DNA of 64,000 bases from Pseudomonas pergaminensis. GTDB taxonomy: Bacteria; Pseudomonadota; Gammaproteobacteria; Pseudomonadales; Pseudomonadaceae. The DNA lies in assembly GCF_024112395.2 (NCBI RefSeq), contig NZ_CP078013.2, positions 4,216,001-4,280,000 of the forward strand. The letters run 5' to 3'. Below the pieces are notes generated by a model, which was not told where the DNA came from, made no database searches, and saw nothing but the letters and a program-made list of their open reading frames with translations. Below are positions 44,699 to 52,215 of the stretch, piece by piece. The position numbers were made by a program, and so were the translations under genes. Numbering within the stretch: the first letter of the stretch is position 1; each line of letters begins with the position of its first letter.

Positions 44699-45511
44699 AT
44701 GAAAATCGTCTCCTTCAATATCAACGGGCTGCGCGCCCGCCCTCATCAGCTGGCGGCGCTGATTGAAAAGCACCAGCCCGACGTGATCGGCCTGCAGGAA
44801 ACCAAGGTCCACGACGACCAGTTCCCCCTCGCCGAAGTACAGGCCCTGGGCTATCACGTGTACTACCACGGGCAGAAAGGCCACTACGGCGTGGCGCTGC
44901 TCTCGCGCAAAGAAGCCTTGAGCGTGCACAAAGGTTTTGCCAGTGATGAAGAAGACGCCCAGCGCCGCTTCATCTGGGGCACCTTCGCCGACGAGAACGG
45001 CCACCCGGTCACCATCATGAACGGCTACTTCCCCCAGGGCGAAAGCCGCGACCACCCCACCAAATTCCCGGCCAAGCAGCGCTTCTATGAAGACTTGCAG
45101 CACCTGCTGGAAAGCCAGTTCAGCAATGACCAGGCACTGGTGGTGATGGGCGACGTAAACATTTCCCCGGAAGACTGCGACATCGGCATCGGCGCCGACA
45201 ACGCCAAGCGCTGGCTCAAGACTGGCAAGTGCAGCTTCCTGCCAGAAGAACGCGAGTGGATGGCCCGCCTGAAAAACTGGGGCCTGGTGGACAGCTTCCG
45301 TCACCTCAACCCGGACGTGGCCGACCGCTTCAGCTGGTTCGACTACCGCAGCCGCGGCTTTGAAGATGAGCCCAAGCGCGGACTGCGGATCGACGTGATC
45401 CTGGCCTCCAACGGCCTGATGCCGCGCGTCAAGGACGCCGGAGTGGACTACGACCTGCGCGGCCTGGAAAAGCCATCGGACCACGCGCCTATCTGGCTCG
45501 AATTGAGCTGA
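44699..45511 (+). CDS. xthA: Exodeoxyribonuclease III
   Basis: A 270-aa DNA repair enzyme with AP endonuclease and 3'-5' exonuclease activity. Motifs: [31 protein letters not shown] (metal Glu), [16 protein letters not shown] (GDxN), and [12 protein letters not shown] ... [12 protein letters not shown] (catalytic Asp-His). Length equals E. coli XthA. Confidence 0.96.
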   Translation: MKIVSFNINGLRARPHQLAALIEKHQPDVIGLQETKVHDDQFPLAEVQALGYHVYYHGQKGHYGVALLSRKEALSVHKGFASDEEDAQRRFIWGTFADENGHPVTIMNGYFPQGESRDHPTKFPAKQRFYEDLQHLLESQFSNDQALVVMGDVNISPEDCDIGIGADNAKRWLKTGKCSFLPEEREWMARLKNWGLVDSFRHLNPDVADRFSWFDYRSRGFEDEPKRGLRIDVILASNGLMPRVKDAGVDYDLRGLEKPSDHAPIWLELS

Positions 45512-45539
45512 CAACACCGTCCAGCCAGGTAACTACAGA

Positions 45540-45911
45540 ACGCTGTAGCAGCCACGGTAACCACGGTAACCACGATGCGAAGCGAGCCGCTCTTGATCTT
45601 GATTTTGATCTTGATCTCGCTTTTGATCCTAGGCGCCCCATCAAACACGCTGGCCGGAATTCGGCAGGGATTTGGGGGGTAAACCGGCAGGGATGCCGGT
45701 TTAGCCGCCCCGCGCCATGGATGGCGCGTGGCGGCGGCCCCCCAAATCACTGTCGAATTACGGGCACACCGAGCCTAGGCGAGGTGCCGAGTGTTGGGGC
45801 AAGAGCCCTTTGGTTACTTTGGGGCTTTTCCAAAGTGACCCGCCGTAAGGGCGGAACCCATAGAAGCCGTTACCCAAATAACGGATATGTACCCGGTCTG
45901 ATCCAATATCC
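45540..45911. repeat. Pseudomonas-type recurrent intergenic element
   Basis: Non-coding. It begins with GGTAACCAC direct repeats and a run of TTGAT/TTTGAT units (about 45591-45628). It goes on with a palindromic segment (AAACCGGCAGGGATGCCGGTTT at about 45679-45700), GCGCCATGGATGGCGC (45712-45727), and a GTTACTTTGG...CCAAAGTGAC hairpin (about 45813-45840) followed by CCGCCGTAAGGGCGG. From memory this composite recurs between genes of many P. fluorescens-group strains and leads into REP units; its function is unknown to me. Confidence 0.55.
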
Positions 45912-46328
45912 TGGTCGGCTGTCAGGCCGCCTTCGCAGGCAAGCCAGCTCCCACATTTTTGGATCAAGGGGTGACAGTTAGATTGTGGTCGGCTGTCAGG
46001 CCGCTTTCGCAGGCAAGCCAGCTCCTACATTTTTGGATCGCGGGGGGGGACAGTTGGAGAGTGGTCGGCTGTCAGGACGCTTTCGCAGGCAAGCCAGCTC
46101 CCACATTTTTGGATCGCGGGGGGATAGTTGGAGAGTGGTCGGCTGTCGGGCCGCTTTCGCAGGCAAGCCAGCTCCCACATTTTTAGATCGCGGGGGGACA
46201 GTTGGAGAATGGTCGGCTGTCGGGCCGCGTTCGCAGGCAAGCCAGCTTCCACATTTTTTGGATCGCGGGGTGACGGTTAGATTGTGGTCGGCTGTGAGGC
46301 CGCCATCGCTGGCAAGCCAGCTCCTACC
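45912..46328. repeat. Tandem array of six REP units, ~74-bp period
   Basis: Copies start at 45912, 45986, 46062, 46136, 46210 and 46285. Each reads TGGTCGGCTGT, a GC core, TTCGCAGGCAAGCCAGCTCC, CACATTTTTGGATC and a G-run spacer ending ACAGTTGGAGA or TTAGATTG. All copies are in the same orientation, unlike the head-to-head REP pairs elsewhere in the window. The outer copies diverge most. No coding sequence is supported within the array. Confidence 0.9.
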
Positions 46329-46399
46329 GTTGAGTCATATTTATGCAACCTGCCTGACTTATTCTCGCAGCACTCCCTTTGGCTTGAGAAGGTGGCGGC

Positions 46400-47731
46400 A
46401 TGAGGCTGCGCGTTCTGTTCCTGCTGACCCTGTTACCCCTCGTTTCTGTTGCTGCCCCCCTACCCGCTCCCGACCAAGGCCCCGCATTGCGCATCCAGGG
46501 TTCCAACACCATTGGCGCAGCGCTGGGTCCCGCGCTGGTCAAAGGCTTGATGGAGCACCAGGGCCTGCAGGCCGTGCACAGTGAGCCGGCCGAAGGCGCC
46601 AATGAACAGCGCGTGGTCGGCAAGACGCGCCAGGGCAAGACCGTCACCATCGAGGTCGCGGCCCATGGTTCCAGCACCGGTTTCACGGCGCTGAAAAAAT
46701 CCACCGCCGACCTGGCGGCTTCGTCCCGCCCGATCAAGGACAGCGAACTGGTCGACCTCGAACCCCTCGGCGACCTGAAAAGCCCCGAAGCCGAACAGGT
46801 GATCGCCATCGACGGCCTGGCGATCATCCTTAACCCGCAAAACCCGTTGAACAGCCTGAACACCGAGCAACTGGCGCAGATCTTCAATGGCGAAGCCAGT
46901 ACCTGGGAGGCCGTGGGCGGCGTCGGCGGGCCGATTCAGGTGTACGCACGTGATGACCAATCCGGCACCTACGACACCTTCAAGGACCTGGTGCTGCGCC
47001 TGCGCGGCAAACCGCTGGCGCCCTCCGCCAAGCGCTTCGAGTCCAGCGAGCAGTTGTCCGATGCCGTCAGCCGGGATCCCCAGGGCATCGGTTTTATTGG
47101 CCTGCCCTACGTGCGCCAGGCCAAGGCGGTGGCGATTGTGGATGGCGACTCACAACCCATGTTGCCGCTGAACAGCTTGATCGCCACCGAGGATTACCCG
47201 CTGTCCCGCCGCTTGTTCTTCTACCTGCCGCCGTCGGCGCGCAACCCGTGGGCCAAGGCACTGGTGGACTTTACCCAGAGCAGCAAGGGCCAGGCGATTG
47301 TCGCGGCCAGCGGGTTTATCGCCCAGCAGGTGCAGGCGATCGCCGTGGAGCCCCGTACTTCGATGCCCGAGGACTATCAGGCTATCGCCCGCGAGGCACA
47401 GCGTCTGACCGTGAATTTTCGCTTCGAGGAAGGCAGTGCGAGCCTGGACAACAAGGCGCGCCAGGATCTGCAGCGGGTGGTGGCGTATATAAAGAGCCAT
47501 GGCAAGCTCGACAAACAGGTGTCGCTGGTGGGCTTTGGTGATGCCAAGGATGACCCGCAGCGAGCGGCGCTGCTGTCGAAGTTGCGGGCGATGGCAGTGC
47601 GCCGGGAGTTGGTAAAAAACGGTGTGGTACTGCGGGATATTCGCGGGTTTGGCGCGCAGATGCCGGTGGCGGCGAATACGGCGGATGAAGGCCGGATCAA
47701 GAATCGGCGAGTGGAAGTTTGGGTGTACTGA
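46400..47731 (+). CDS. PstS-like substrate-binding protein fused to an OmpA domain
   Basis: A 443-aa secreted protein with signal peptide (LFLLTLLPLVSVAAP). Residues about 30-310 are a PstS-type periplasmic-binding domain: LRIQGSNTIGAALGPALVKGL, HGSSTGFTALKKSTADLAASSRPIK, IDGLAIILNPQNPLNSLNTEQLAQIFNGE, YARDDQSGTYDTFKDLVL. Residues about 335-443 are an OmpA/MotB domain (FRFEEGSASLDNKARQDLQRVVAYI ... GRIKNRRVEVWVY). It would tether a phosphate- or anion-binding module to peptidoglycan. No ABC permease genes are adjacent. Confidence 0.88.
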   Translation: MRLRVLFLLTLLPLVSVAAPLPAPDQGPALRIQGSNTIGAALGPALVKGLMEHQGLQAVHSEPAEGANEQRVVGKTRQGKTVTIEVAAHGSSTGFTALKKSTADLAASSRPIKDSELVDLEPLGDLKSPEAEQVIAIDGLAIILNPQNPLNSLNTEQLAQIFNGEASTWEAVGGVGGPIQVYARDDQSGTYDTFKDLVLRLRGKPLAPSAKRFESSEQLSDAVSRDPQGIGFIGLPYVRQAKAVAIVDGDSQPMLPLNSLIATEDYPLSRRLFFYLPPSARNPWAKALVDFTQSSKGQAIVAASGFIAQQVQAIAVEPRTSMPEDYQAIAREAQRLTVNFRFEEGSASLDNKARQDLQRVVAYIKSHGKLDKQVSLVGFGDAKDDPQRAALLSKLRAMAVRRELVKNGVVLRDIRGFGAQMPVAANTADEGRIKNRRVEVWVY

Positions 47732-47763
47732 GCATTGGGTTTTGTGTTGCTGGTACTGGCCTC

Positions 47764-47846
47764 ATCGCGGGCAAGCCCGGCTCCCACAGTTGACCGAGTT
47801 GTTCAGGAGAACACGGTCAACTGTGGGAGCCGGGCTTGCCCGCGAT
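47764..47846. terminator. Perfect 33-bp inverted repeat between convergent genes (REP type)
   Basis: 47764-47796 (ATCGCGGGCAAGCCCGGCTC...) is exactly complementary to 47814-47846 with a 17-base loop. It lies between the OmpA-fusion gene and the acyl-CoA dehydrogenase gene, both ending toward it, and can act as a two-way terminator or mRNA 3' protector. Confidence 0.85.
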
Positions 47847-47862
47847 TGCAGGCGACGCGGTG

Positions 47863-49092
47863 TTACTGGCCGCTGCGCATCAGCTCTTTAGGCACATACT
47901 TGCCAATCTCGAACTTGCCGATCGCTGCGCGGTGCACTTCGTCCGGGCCGTCGGCCAGGCGCAGGGTACGTTGCATGGCGTACATGTAGGCCAGCGGGAA
48001 GTCGTTGGACACCCCGGCACCGCCATGAATCTGGATCGCGCGGTCGATCACCTTCAAGGCTACGTTCGGCGCCACTACCTTGATCTGGGCGATTTCGCTT
48101 TTCGCCACTTTGTTACCCACGGTGTCCATCATGTACGCCGCCTTCAGCGTCAGCAGGCGCGCCATGTCGATTTCCATGCGTGAGTCGGCGATCTTGTCGA
48201 TGTTGCCGCCCAAGCGGGCCAGTGGTTTGCCAAACGCGGTACGGCTGACGGAGCGCTTGCACATCAATTCCAGCGCGCGCTCGGCCATGCCGACGGAGCG
48301 CATGCAGTGGTGGATACGGCCTGGGCCAAGACGCCCCTGGGCAATCTCAAAGCCACGGCCTTCGCCCAGCAGTACGTTTTCGTACGGTACACGCACATTG
48401 TCGAACAGCACTTCGGCGTGGCCATGGGGCGCGTCGTCGTAGCCGAACACCGGCAGCGGGCGCACGATTTTCACGCCGGGGGTATCCACGGGTACCAGGA
48501 TCATCGAGTGCTGCTGGTGGCGCGGCGCATCCGGGTTGCTCAGGCCCATGAAGATCAGGATCTTGCAGCGCGGGTCGCAGGCGCCGGAGGTCCACCATTT
48601 CTTGCCGTTGATCACCCACTCGTCACCCTGGCGCTCGGCGCGGGCGGCCATGTTGGTCGCGTCCGAAGATGCCACGTCCGGCTCGGTCATGGCGAACGCC
48701 GAGCGGATTTCGCCGCGCAGCAGCGGCTCCAGCCAGCGTTGTTTCTGCTCTTCGTTGGCATAGCGCACCAGCACTTCCATATTGCCGGTATCGGGGGCGG
48801 AGCAGTTGAACGGCTCCGGCCCCAAGAGGGAACGGCCCATGATTTCAGCCAGCGGCGCGTATTCAAGGTTGGTGAGGCCGGCGCCCAGTTCGGATTCAGG
48901 CAGGAACAGGTTCCACAAGCCTTCGGCTTTAGCCTTGGCTTTCAACTCTTCCATGATTGCGGTGGGCTGCCAGCGGTCGCCTTCGCTGACTTGGCGTTCG
49001 AACACCGGCTCGGCCGGGTAAACGTAAGCATCCATGAACGCAGTGACGCGTTCACGCAGTTCCTGAACCTTGGGCGAATAGGCGAAATCCAT
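47863..49092 (-). CDS. Acyl-CoA dehydrogenase (ACAD10/11-like)
   Basis: A 409-aa FAD enzyme of fatty-acid-type oxidation. N-terminal [24 protein letters not shown], flavin motif [40 protein letters not shown], and C-terminal [28 protein letters not shown]. The GDEW.INGKKWW form and length fit the ACAD11-like clade acting on long or modified acyl chains. Divergent from a LysR gene 150 bases away, which probably controls it. Confidence 0.9.
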   Translation of the reverse strand: MDFAYSPKVQELRERVTAFMDAYVYPAEPVFERQVSEGDRWQPTAIMEELKAKAKAEGLWNLFLPESELGAGLTNLEYAPLAEIMGRSLLGPEPFNCSAPDTGNMEVLVRYANEEQKQRWLEPLLRGEIRSAFAMTEPDVASSDATNMAARAERQGDEWVINGKKWWTSGACDPRCKILIFMGLSNPDAPRHQQHSMILVPVDTPGVKIVRPLPVFGYDDAPHGHAEVLFDNVRVPYENVLLGEGRGFEIAQGRLGPGRIHHCMRSVGMAERALELMCKRSVSRTAFGKPLARLGGNIDKIADSRMEIDMARLLTLKAAYMMDTVGNKVAKSEIAQIKVVAPNVALKVIDRAIQIHGGAGVSNDFPLAYMYAMQRTLRLADGPDEVHRAAIGKFEIGKYVPKELMRSGQ

Positions 49093-49243
49093 GAGCAGCT
49101 CCCTTCTCTGAGAGGTTGTTTAGGTCATGCAATCGATGCTAGAACAGCGTTGATAATTTACCTAGCCTATTCTCGGCGTGTATTAACATTCATCACCGAT
49201 ATATGATCGACGTATGGCCACCTAACAATAAGAGCGCTACGAA

Positions 49244-50179
49244 ATGAATCTGAGCAAGGTCGACCTCAACCTGTTTATCGTCTTTGACGCGATCTACACC
49301 GAAGCCAACCTGACCCGCGCCGGGCAGATTGTCGGCATCACCCAGCCGGCGGTGTCCAACGCGCTGGCGCGTCTGAGGGAAACCTTCAACGACCCGCTGT
49401 TCGTGCGTACCGCCCAGGGCATGGTGCCCACGCCCATGGCGCAGAACATCATCGGCCCGGTGCGTAATGCGCTGTCGTTGCTGCGGGTTTCGGTGCAGGA
49501 AAGCCGCATCTTCAACCCGCAACAGGCGGCCAAGACCTACCGCATCAGCATGACTGACCTCACCGAAGCGGTGATTCTGCCGCTGTTGTTCCAGCGCTTG
49601 CGCCGCCTGGCGCCGACGGTGGTGATCGAGAGTTTCCTGTCCAAACGCCGCGAGACCACCAAGGAACTGGCCGCCGGGCGCCTGGACTTTGCCGTGGATG
49701 CGCCGTTGAACACCGACCCGCAGGTGCGCCACGTCAAGCTGATGGAAGACCGCTACGTATGCGCGATGCGCAAGGGCCACCCCCTGGCCAGCAAGGACAA
49801 GCTGACCCTGGATGACTACCTGTCGCTGACTCATATCCATATCTCCAGCCGCCGCAACGGGCTGGGCCACGTCGACCTGGCCCTGGGCAAGATGGGCATC
49901 CAGCGCAAGATCGCCCTGCGTTCCCAGCATTACCTGATGGCCTCGCAAGTGTTGCAGCAGACCGACATGGTCATGACCGTGCCCGAGCGCTTCGCCCGCC
50001 GCCACGAACTGCACTGGTTCAACCTGCCGGTCAACGACGTGCCGCCGGTGGAAACTCACCTTTACTGGCACGAAAGCACCGACCAGGACCCGGCGAACCG
50101 CTGGATGCGCGAGCAGATGATCGAGCTGTGCCAGCAGGTGACGGCGCACGAAAAGAAACTCGACAAACAACAATCCTGA
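49244..50179 (+). CDS. LysR-family transcriptional regulator
   Basis: A 311-aa regulator. The N-terminal helix-turn-helix is DLNLFIVFDAIYTEANLTRAGQIVGITQPAVSNALARLRETFNDPLFVRTAQGMVPTP. The effector domain follows, with RLDFAVDAPLNTDPQVRHVKLMEDRYVCAMRKGHPLA. Divergent from the acyl-CoA dehydrogenase gene; the intergenic region (49093-49243) would hold the LysR box, where I see only the loose candidate ATTCATCACCGATATATGAT. Confidence 0.92.
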   Translation: MNLSKVDLNLFIVFDAIYTEANLTRAGQIVGITQPAVSNALARLRETFNDPLFVRTAQGMVPTPMAQNIIGPVRNALSLLRVSVQESRIFNPQQAAKTYRISMTDLTEAVILPLLFQRLRRLAPTVVIESFLSKRRETTKELAAGRLDFAVDAPLNTDPQVRHVKLMEDRYVCAMRKGHPLASKDKLTLDDYLSLTHIHISSRRNGLGHVDLALGKMGIQRKIALRSQHYLMASQVLQQTDMVMTVPERFARRHELHWFNLPVNDVPPVETHLYWHESTDQDPANRWMREQMIELCQQVTAHEKKLDKQQS

Positions 50180-50191
50180 GATTGCCCTCCC

Positions 50192-50291
50192 TGTAGGAGC
50201 CGGCTTGCCGGCGAAAAACGCACAGTCACCGCAGTTGTCCGGGCTGGCTGCGTCATCGTTGACGACCATCGCCGGCAAGCCGGCTCCTGCA
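50192..50291. repeat. REP inverted repeat
   Basis: TGTAGGAGCCGGCTTGCCGGCGA left arm and TCGCCGGCAAGCCGGCTCCTGCA right arm. Just before the LiuR operator, it separates the LysR transcript from the liuR promoter. Confidence 0.9.
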
Positions 50292-50300
50292 GTGATTCGC

Positions 50301-50316
50301 TTGACGTTTACGTCAA
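50301..50316. promoter_or_regulatory. LiuR (MerR-type) operator before liuR
   Basis: TTGACGTTTACGTCAA is a near-perfect palindrome spanning a -35-like TTGACG, as expected for MerR regulators that bind within the promoter. The TTGACGTNNACGT core recurs in the liuA promoter at 59104-59116. Confidence 0.75.
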
Positions 50317-50357
50317 CCTGCCATTAGCTTAACGCCAAGACTTTCTTGAGCGCCGCC

Positions 50358-50750
50358 ATGAGCACCACCTACAGCATTTCCGACCTCGCCCGCGAGCTCG
50401 ACATCACCACCCGCGCCATTCGCTTCTACGAAGAACAAGGCCTGCTGGCCCCGGAACGCCGGGGCCAGGAGCGCATCTACTCCGCGCGCGACAAGGTCAG
50501 CCTCAAGCTGATCCTGCGGGGTAAGCGCATCGGCTTTTCCCTGGCCGAATGCCGCGAGTTGATCGAACTCTACGACCCCACCAGCGGTAACCACGTGCAG
50601 CTCAACAGCATGCTGGCGAAGATCACCGAGCGCCGCGAGCAGTTGGAACAGCAACTGCTGGATATCGAACAGATGAAGCTGGAACTGGACACCGCCGAAG
50701 AGCGCTGCACCCAGGCCCTGGCCCACACCATGCGCCAGGCTGGCCATTGA
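50358..50750 (+). CDS. liuR: MerR-family regulator of the leucine/isovalerate pathway
   Basis: A 130-aa MerR protein. The DNA-binding domain is YSISDLARELDITTRAIRFYEEQGLLAPERRGQERIYSARDKVSLKLILRGKRIGFSLAECRELIELYD, followed by a coiled coil. In P. aeruginosa LiuR represses the liu operon. The ATG at 50358 is used in place of an in-frame TTG at 50346. Its stop precedes the liuE start by 17 bases. Here it is parted from liuABCD by about 8.5 kb. Confidence 0.93.
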   Translation: MSTTYSISDLARELDITTRAIRFYEEQGLLAPERRGQERIYSARDKVSLKLILRGKRIGFSLAECRELIELYDPTSGNHVQLNSMLAKITERREQLEQQLLDIEQMKLELDTAEERCTQALAHTMRQAGH

Positions 50751-50767
50751 TCACGAAGGTAACTGCC

Positions 50768-51667
50768 ATGTCCCTCCCCTCACACGTACGCCTGGTGGAA
50801 GTCGGCCCGCGCGACGGCCTGCAGAACGAAGCCCACCCCATCAGCGTGGCGGACAAAGTCCAGTTGGTGGACGCCCTCAGCGCGGCCGGCCTGAGCTATA
50901 TCGAAGTCGGCAGTTTCGTCTCGCCCAAGTGGGTGCCGCAGATGGCGGGTTCAGCCGAGGTGTTCGCGCAGATCCAGCGCAAGCCCGGCGTGACCTACGG
51001 GGCACTGGCGCCGAACCTGCGCGGGTTCGAGGACGCATTGGCGGCCGGCGTAAAGGAAGTGGCGGTGTTTGCGGCGGCGTCCGAGGCGTTTTCCCAGCGC
51101 AATATCAACTGCTCCATCAGCGAAAGCCTGGAGCGCTTCGCGCCGATCATGGCGGCCGCCAGGCAGCACGGGGTCAGCGTGCGCGGTTATGTGTCGTGCG
51201 TGCTGGGTTGCCCGTATGAGGGTGAGATCGCGCCGGAGCAAGTGGCGGCGGTCGCGCGGGAGTTGTATGCCATGGGCTGCTATGAGGTGTCCCTCGGCGA
51301 CACCATCGGCACCGGCACGGCGGGCGCGACGCGGCGGTTGTTCGAGGTGGTCGCCGCGCAGGTGCCACGGGACAAGCTGGCCGGGCATTTCCACGACACC
51401 TATGGCCAGGCCATCGCGAATATCTACGCCAGCCTGCTGGAAGGAATCACGGTGTTCGACAGCTCTATCGCGGGCCTCGGCGGCTGCCCCTACGCCAAGG
51501 GCGCCAGCGGTAACGTCGCCACCGAAGACGTGCTGTACCTGCTTAACGGCCTGGGCATCCACACAGGAATCGACCTGGAGGCATTGATTGGCGCGGGCCA
51601 GCAAATCAGCACTGTGCTGGGCCGGCCTACAGGATCGCGTGTAGCGAAGGCGCGTAACGCCGGTTGA
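50768..51667 (+). CDS. liuE: Hydroxymethylglutaryl-CoA lyase
   Basis: A 299-aa TIM-barrel lyase that splits HMG-CoA to acetoacetate and acetyl-CoA, the last step of leucine breakdown. VRLVEVGPRDGLQNEAHP, GHFHDTYGQAIANIYASLLEG and the signature GLGGCPYAKGASGNVATEDVLYLL are present, with the catalytic Cys in GGCPYA. The ATG at 50768 has GAAGG before it. Also named mvaB. Normally next to liuABCD, here separated. Confidence 0.95.
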   Translation: MSLPSHVRLVEVGPRDGLQNEAHPISVADKVQLVDALSAAGLSYIEVGSFVSPKWVPQMAGSAEVFAQIQRKPGVTYGALAPNLRGFEDALAAGVKEVAVFAAASEAFSQRNINCSISESLERFAPIMAAARQHGVSVRGYVSCVLGCPYEGEIAPEQVAAVARELYAMGCYEVSLGDTIGTGTAGATRRLFEVVAAQVPRDKLAGHFHDTYGQAIANIYASLLEGITVFDSSIAGLGGCPYAKGASGNVATEDVLYLLNGLGIHTGIDLEALIGAGQQISTVLGRPTGSRVAKARNAG

Positions 51668-51687
51668 GTCGCTTAGCCGTGACAATG

Positions 51688-51717
51688 TGTTACCGCACGG
51701 CTACACATCGAGTAACA
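51688..51717. promoter_or_regulatory. Candidate CbrB enhancer site
   Basis: TGTTAC (51688-51693) and GTAACA (51712-51717) form an inverted repeat separated by 18 bases, about 84 bases upstream of the sigma-54 promoter, the right range for an enhancer-binding protein. CbrB sites at crcZ and crcY are, from memory, TGTTAC/GTAACA half-sites. Confidence 0.65.
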
Positions 51718-51798
51718 CGGGAACATATTTTGTCGTATTTGCCGTAGGCCATTCCCTACACAAAAGTTATATCACTGATTTTAAAGGAATTTTAAAAG

Positions 51799-51816
51799 TT
51801 GGCACGGGTTCTGCTA
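51799..51816 (+). promoter_or_regulatory. Sigma-54 promoter of the candidate crcY RNA
   Basis: TTGGCACGGGTTCTGCTA matches TGGCACG-N4-TTGC(T/A) with one change and has GG (51801) and GC (51813) exactly 10 bases apart. Transcription would start near 51826. Confidence 0.85.
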
Positions 51817-51825
51817 TCTCTATGG

Positions 51826-52195
51826 CATAACAAGAATAAAAAGCACCAAACCTAATAAAAATAAGACGAAACGACTCTGACATAACAAAAACAACACGGC
51901 AGAGACGCAGCTAACAGATTTTTTTGGAGAAGATGTGCTTCGCAGGGTACGGCGTGCCGAAACCCGCAACCGGTTAGAGAAAAATAAAACTACCTCAGGT
52001 AGCTACCCACTGGTTGGATCGTTCACGAAGAAGCAGATCAGCGCTCAAAAAAATACGTTTGCTCTTGACCCCGGATGGGGGTCGCCAAAAACAGCGGTAA
52101 AGGGTAACGGTTGCCAAAAACAACAATAGACCGCCCCTCAATAATAAAAAAAGAGCACGCAACGACACATTAAAGGGGACCCTCGGGTCCCCTTT
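51826..52195 (+). ncRNA. crcY: CrcY-like small RNA (Crc/Hfq-sequestering)
   Basis: Between the sigma-54 promoter and a GC-rich hairpin (52172-52195) lie about 370 bases, the size known for CrcZ/CrcY. The RNA has six or more A-rich AANAANAA-type motifs: AACAAGAATAA, AATAAAAATAAG, AACAAAAACAAC, GAAAAATAAAAC, CCAAAAACAACAATA and CAATAATAAAAAAA. In pseudomonads such RNAs, made under CbrAB/RpoN control on poor carbon sources, titrate the Hfq-Crc repressor. I recall P. putida crcY lying beside the HMG-CoA lyase gene, exactly the context here. A 64-codon open frame inside is not considered a gene. Confidence 0.88.
52172..52195. terminator. Hairpin ending crcY and facing the NEL gene
   Basis: AAAGGGGACC-CTCG-GGTCCCCTTT, a 10-bp perfect stem with A and T flanks on both sides, so it can stop crcY transcription and the convergent toxin-gene transcript (stop at 52216). 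Confidence 0.8.
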
Positions 52196-52215
52196 GTGCT
52201 GTGTGCCCCCCTCCC

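Noticed and set aside
45912..46328. Regular repeat array considered as CRISPR
   Set aside because: The whole ~74-bp unit including the spacer is conserved, no variable spacers and no cas genes; the core is a known REP type.
45985..46584. 199-codon plus-strand frame across the REP array
   Set aside because: The translation merely repeats the array and then enters the next gene out of frame.
51935..52129. 64-codon open frame in the gap after liuE
   Set aside because: It lies inside the proposed crcY RNA and has low-complexity, A-rich codons; the RNA explanation is better.
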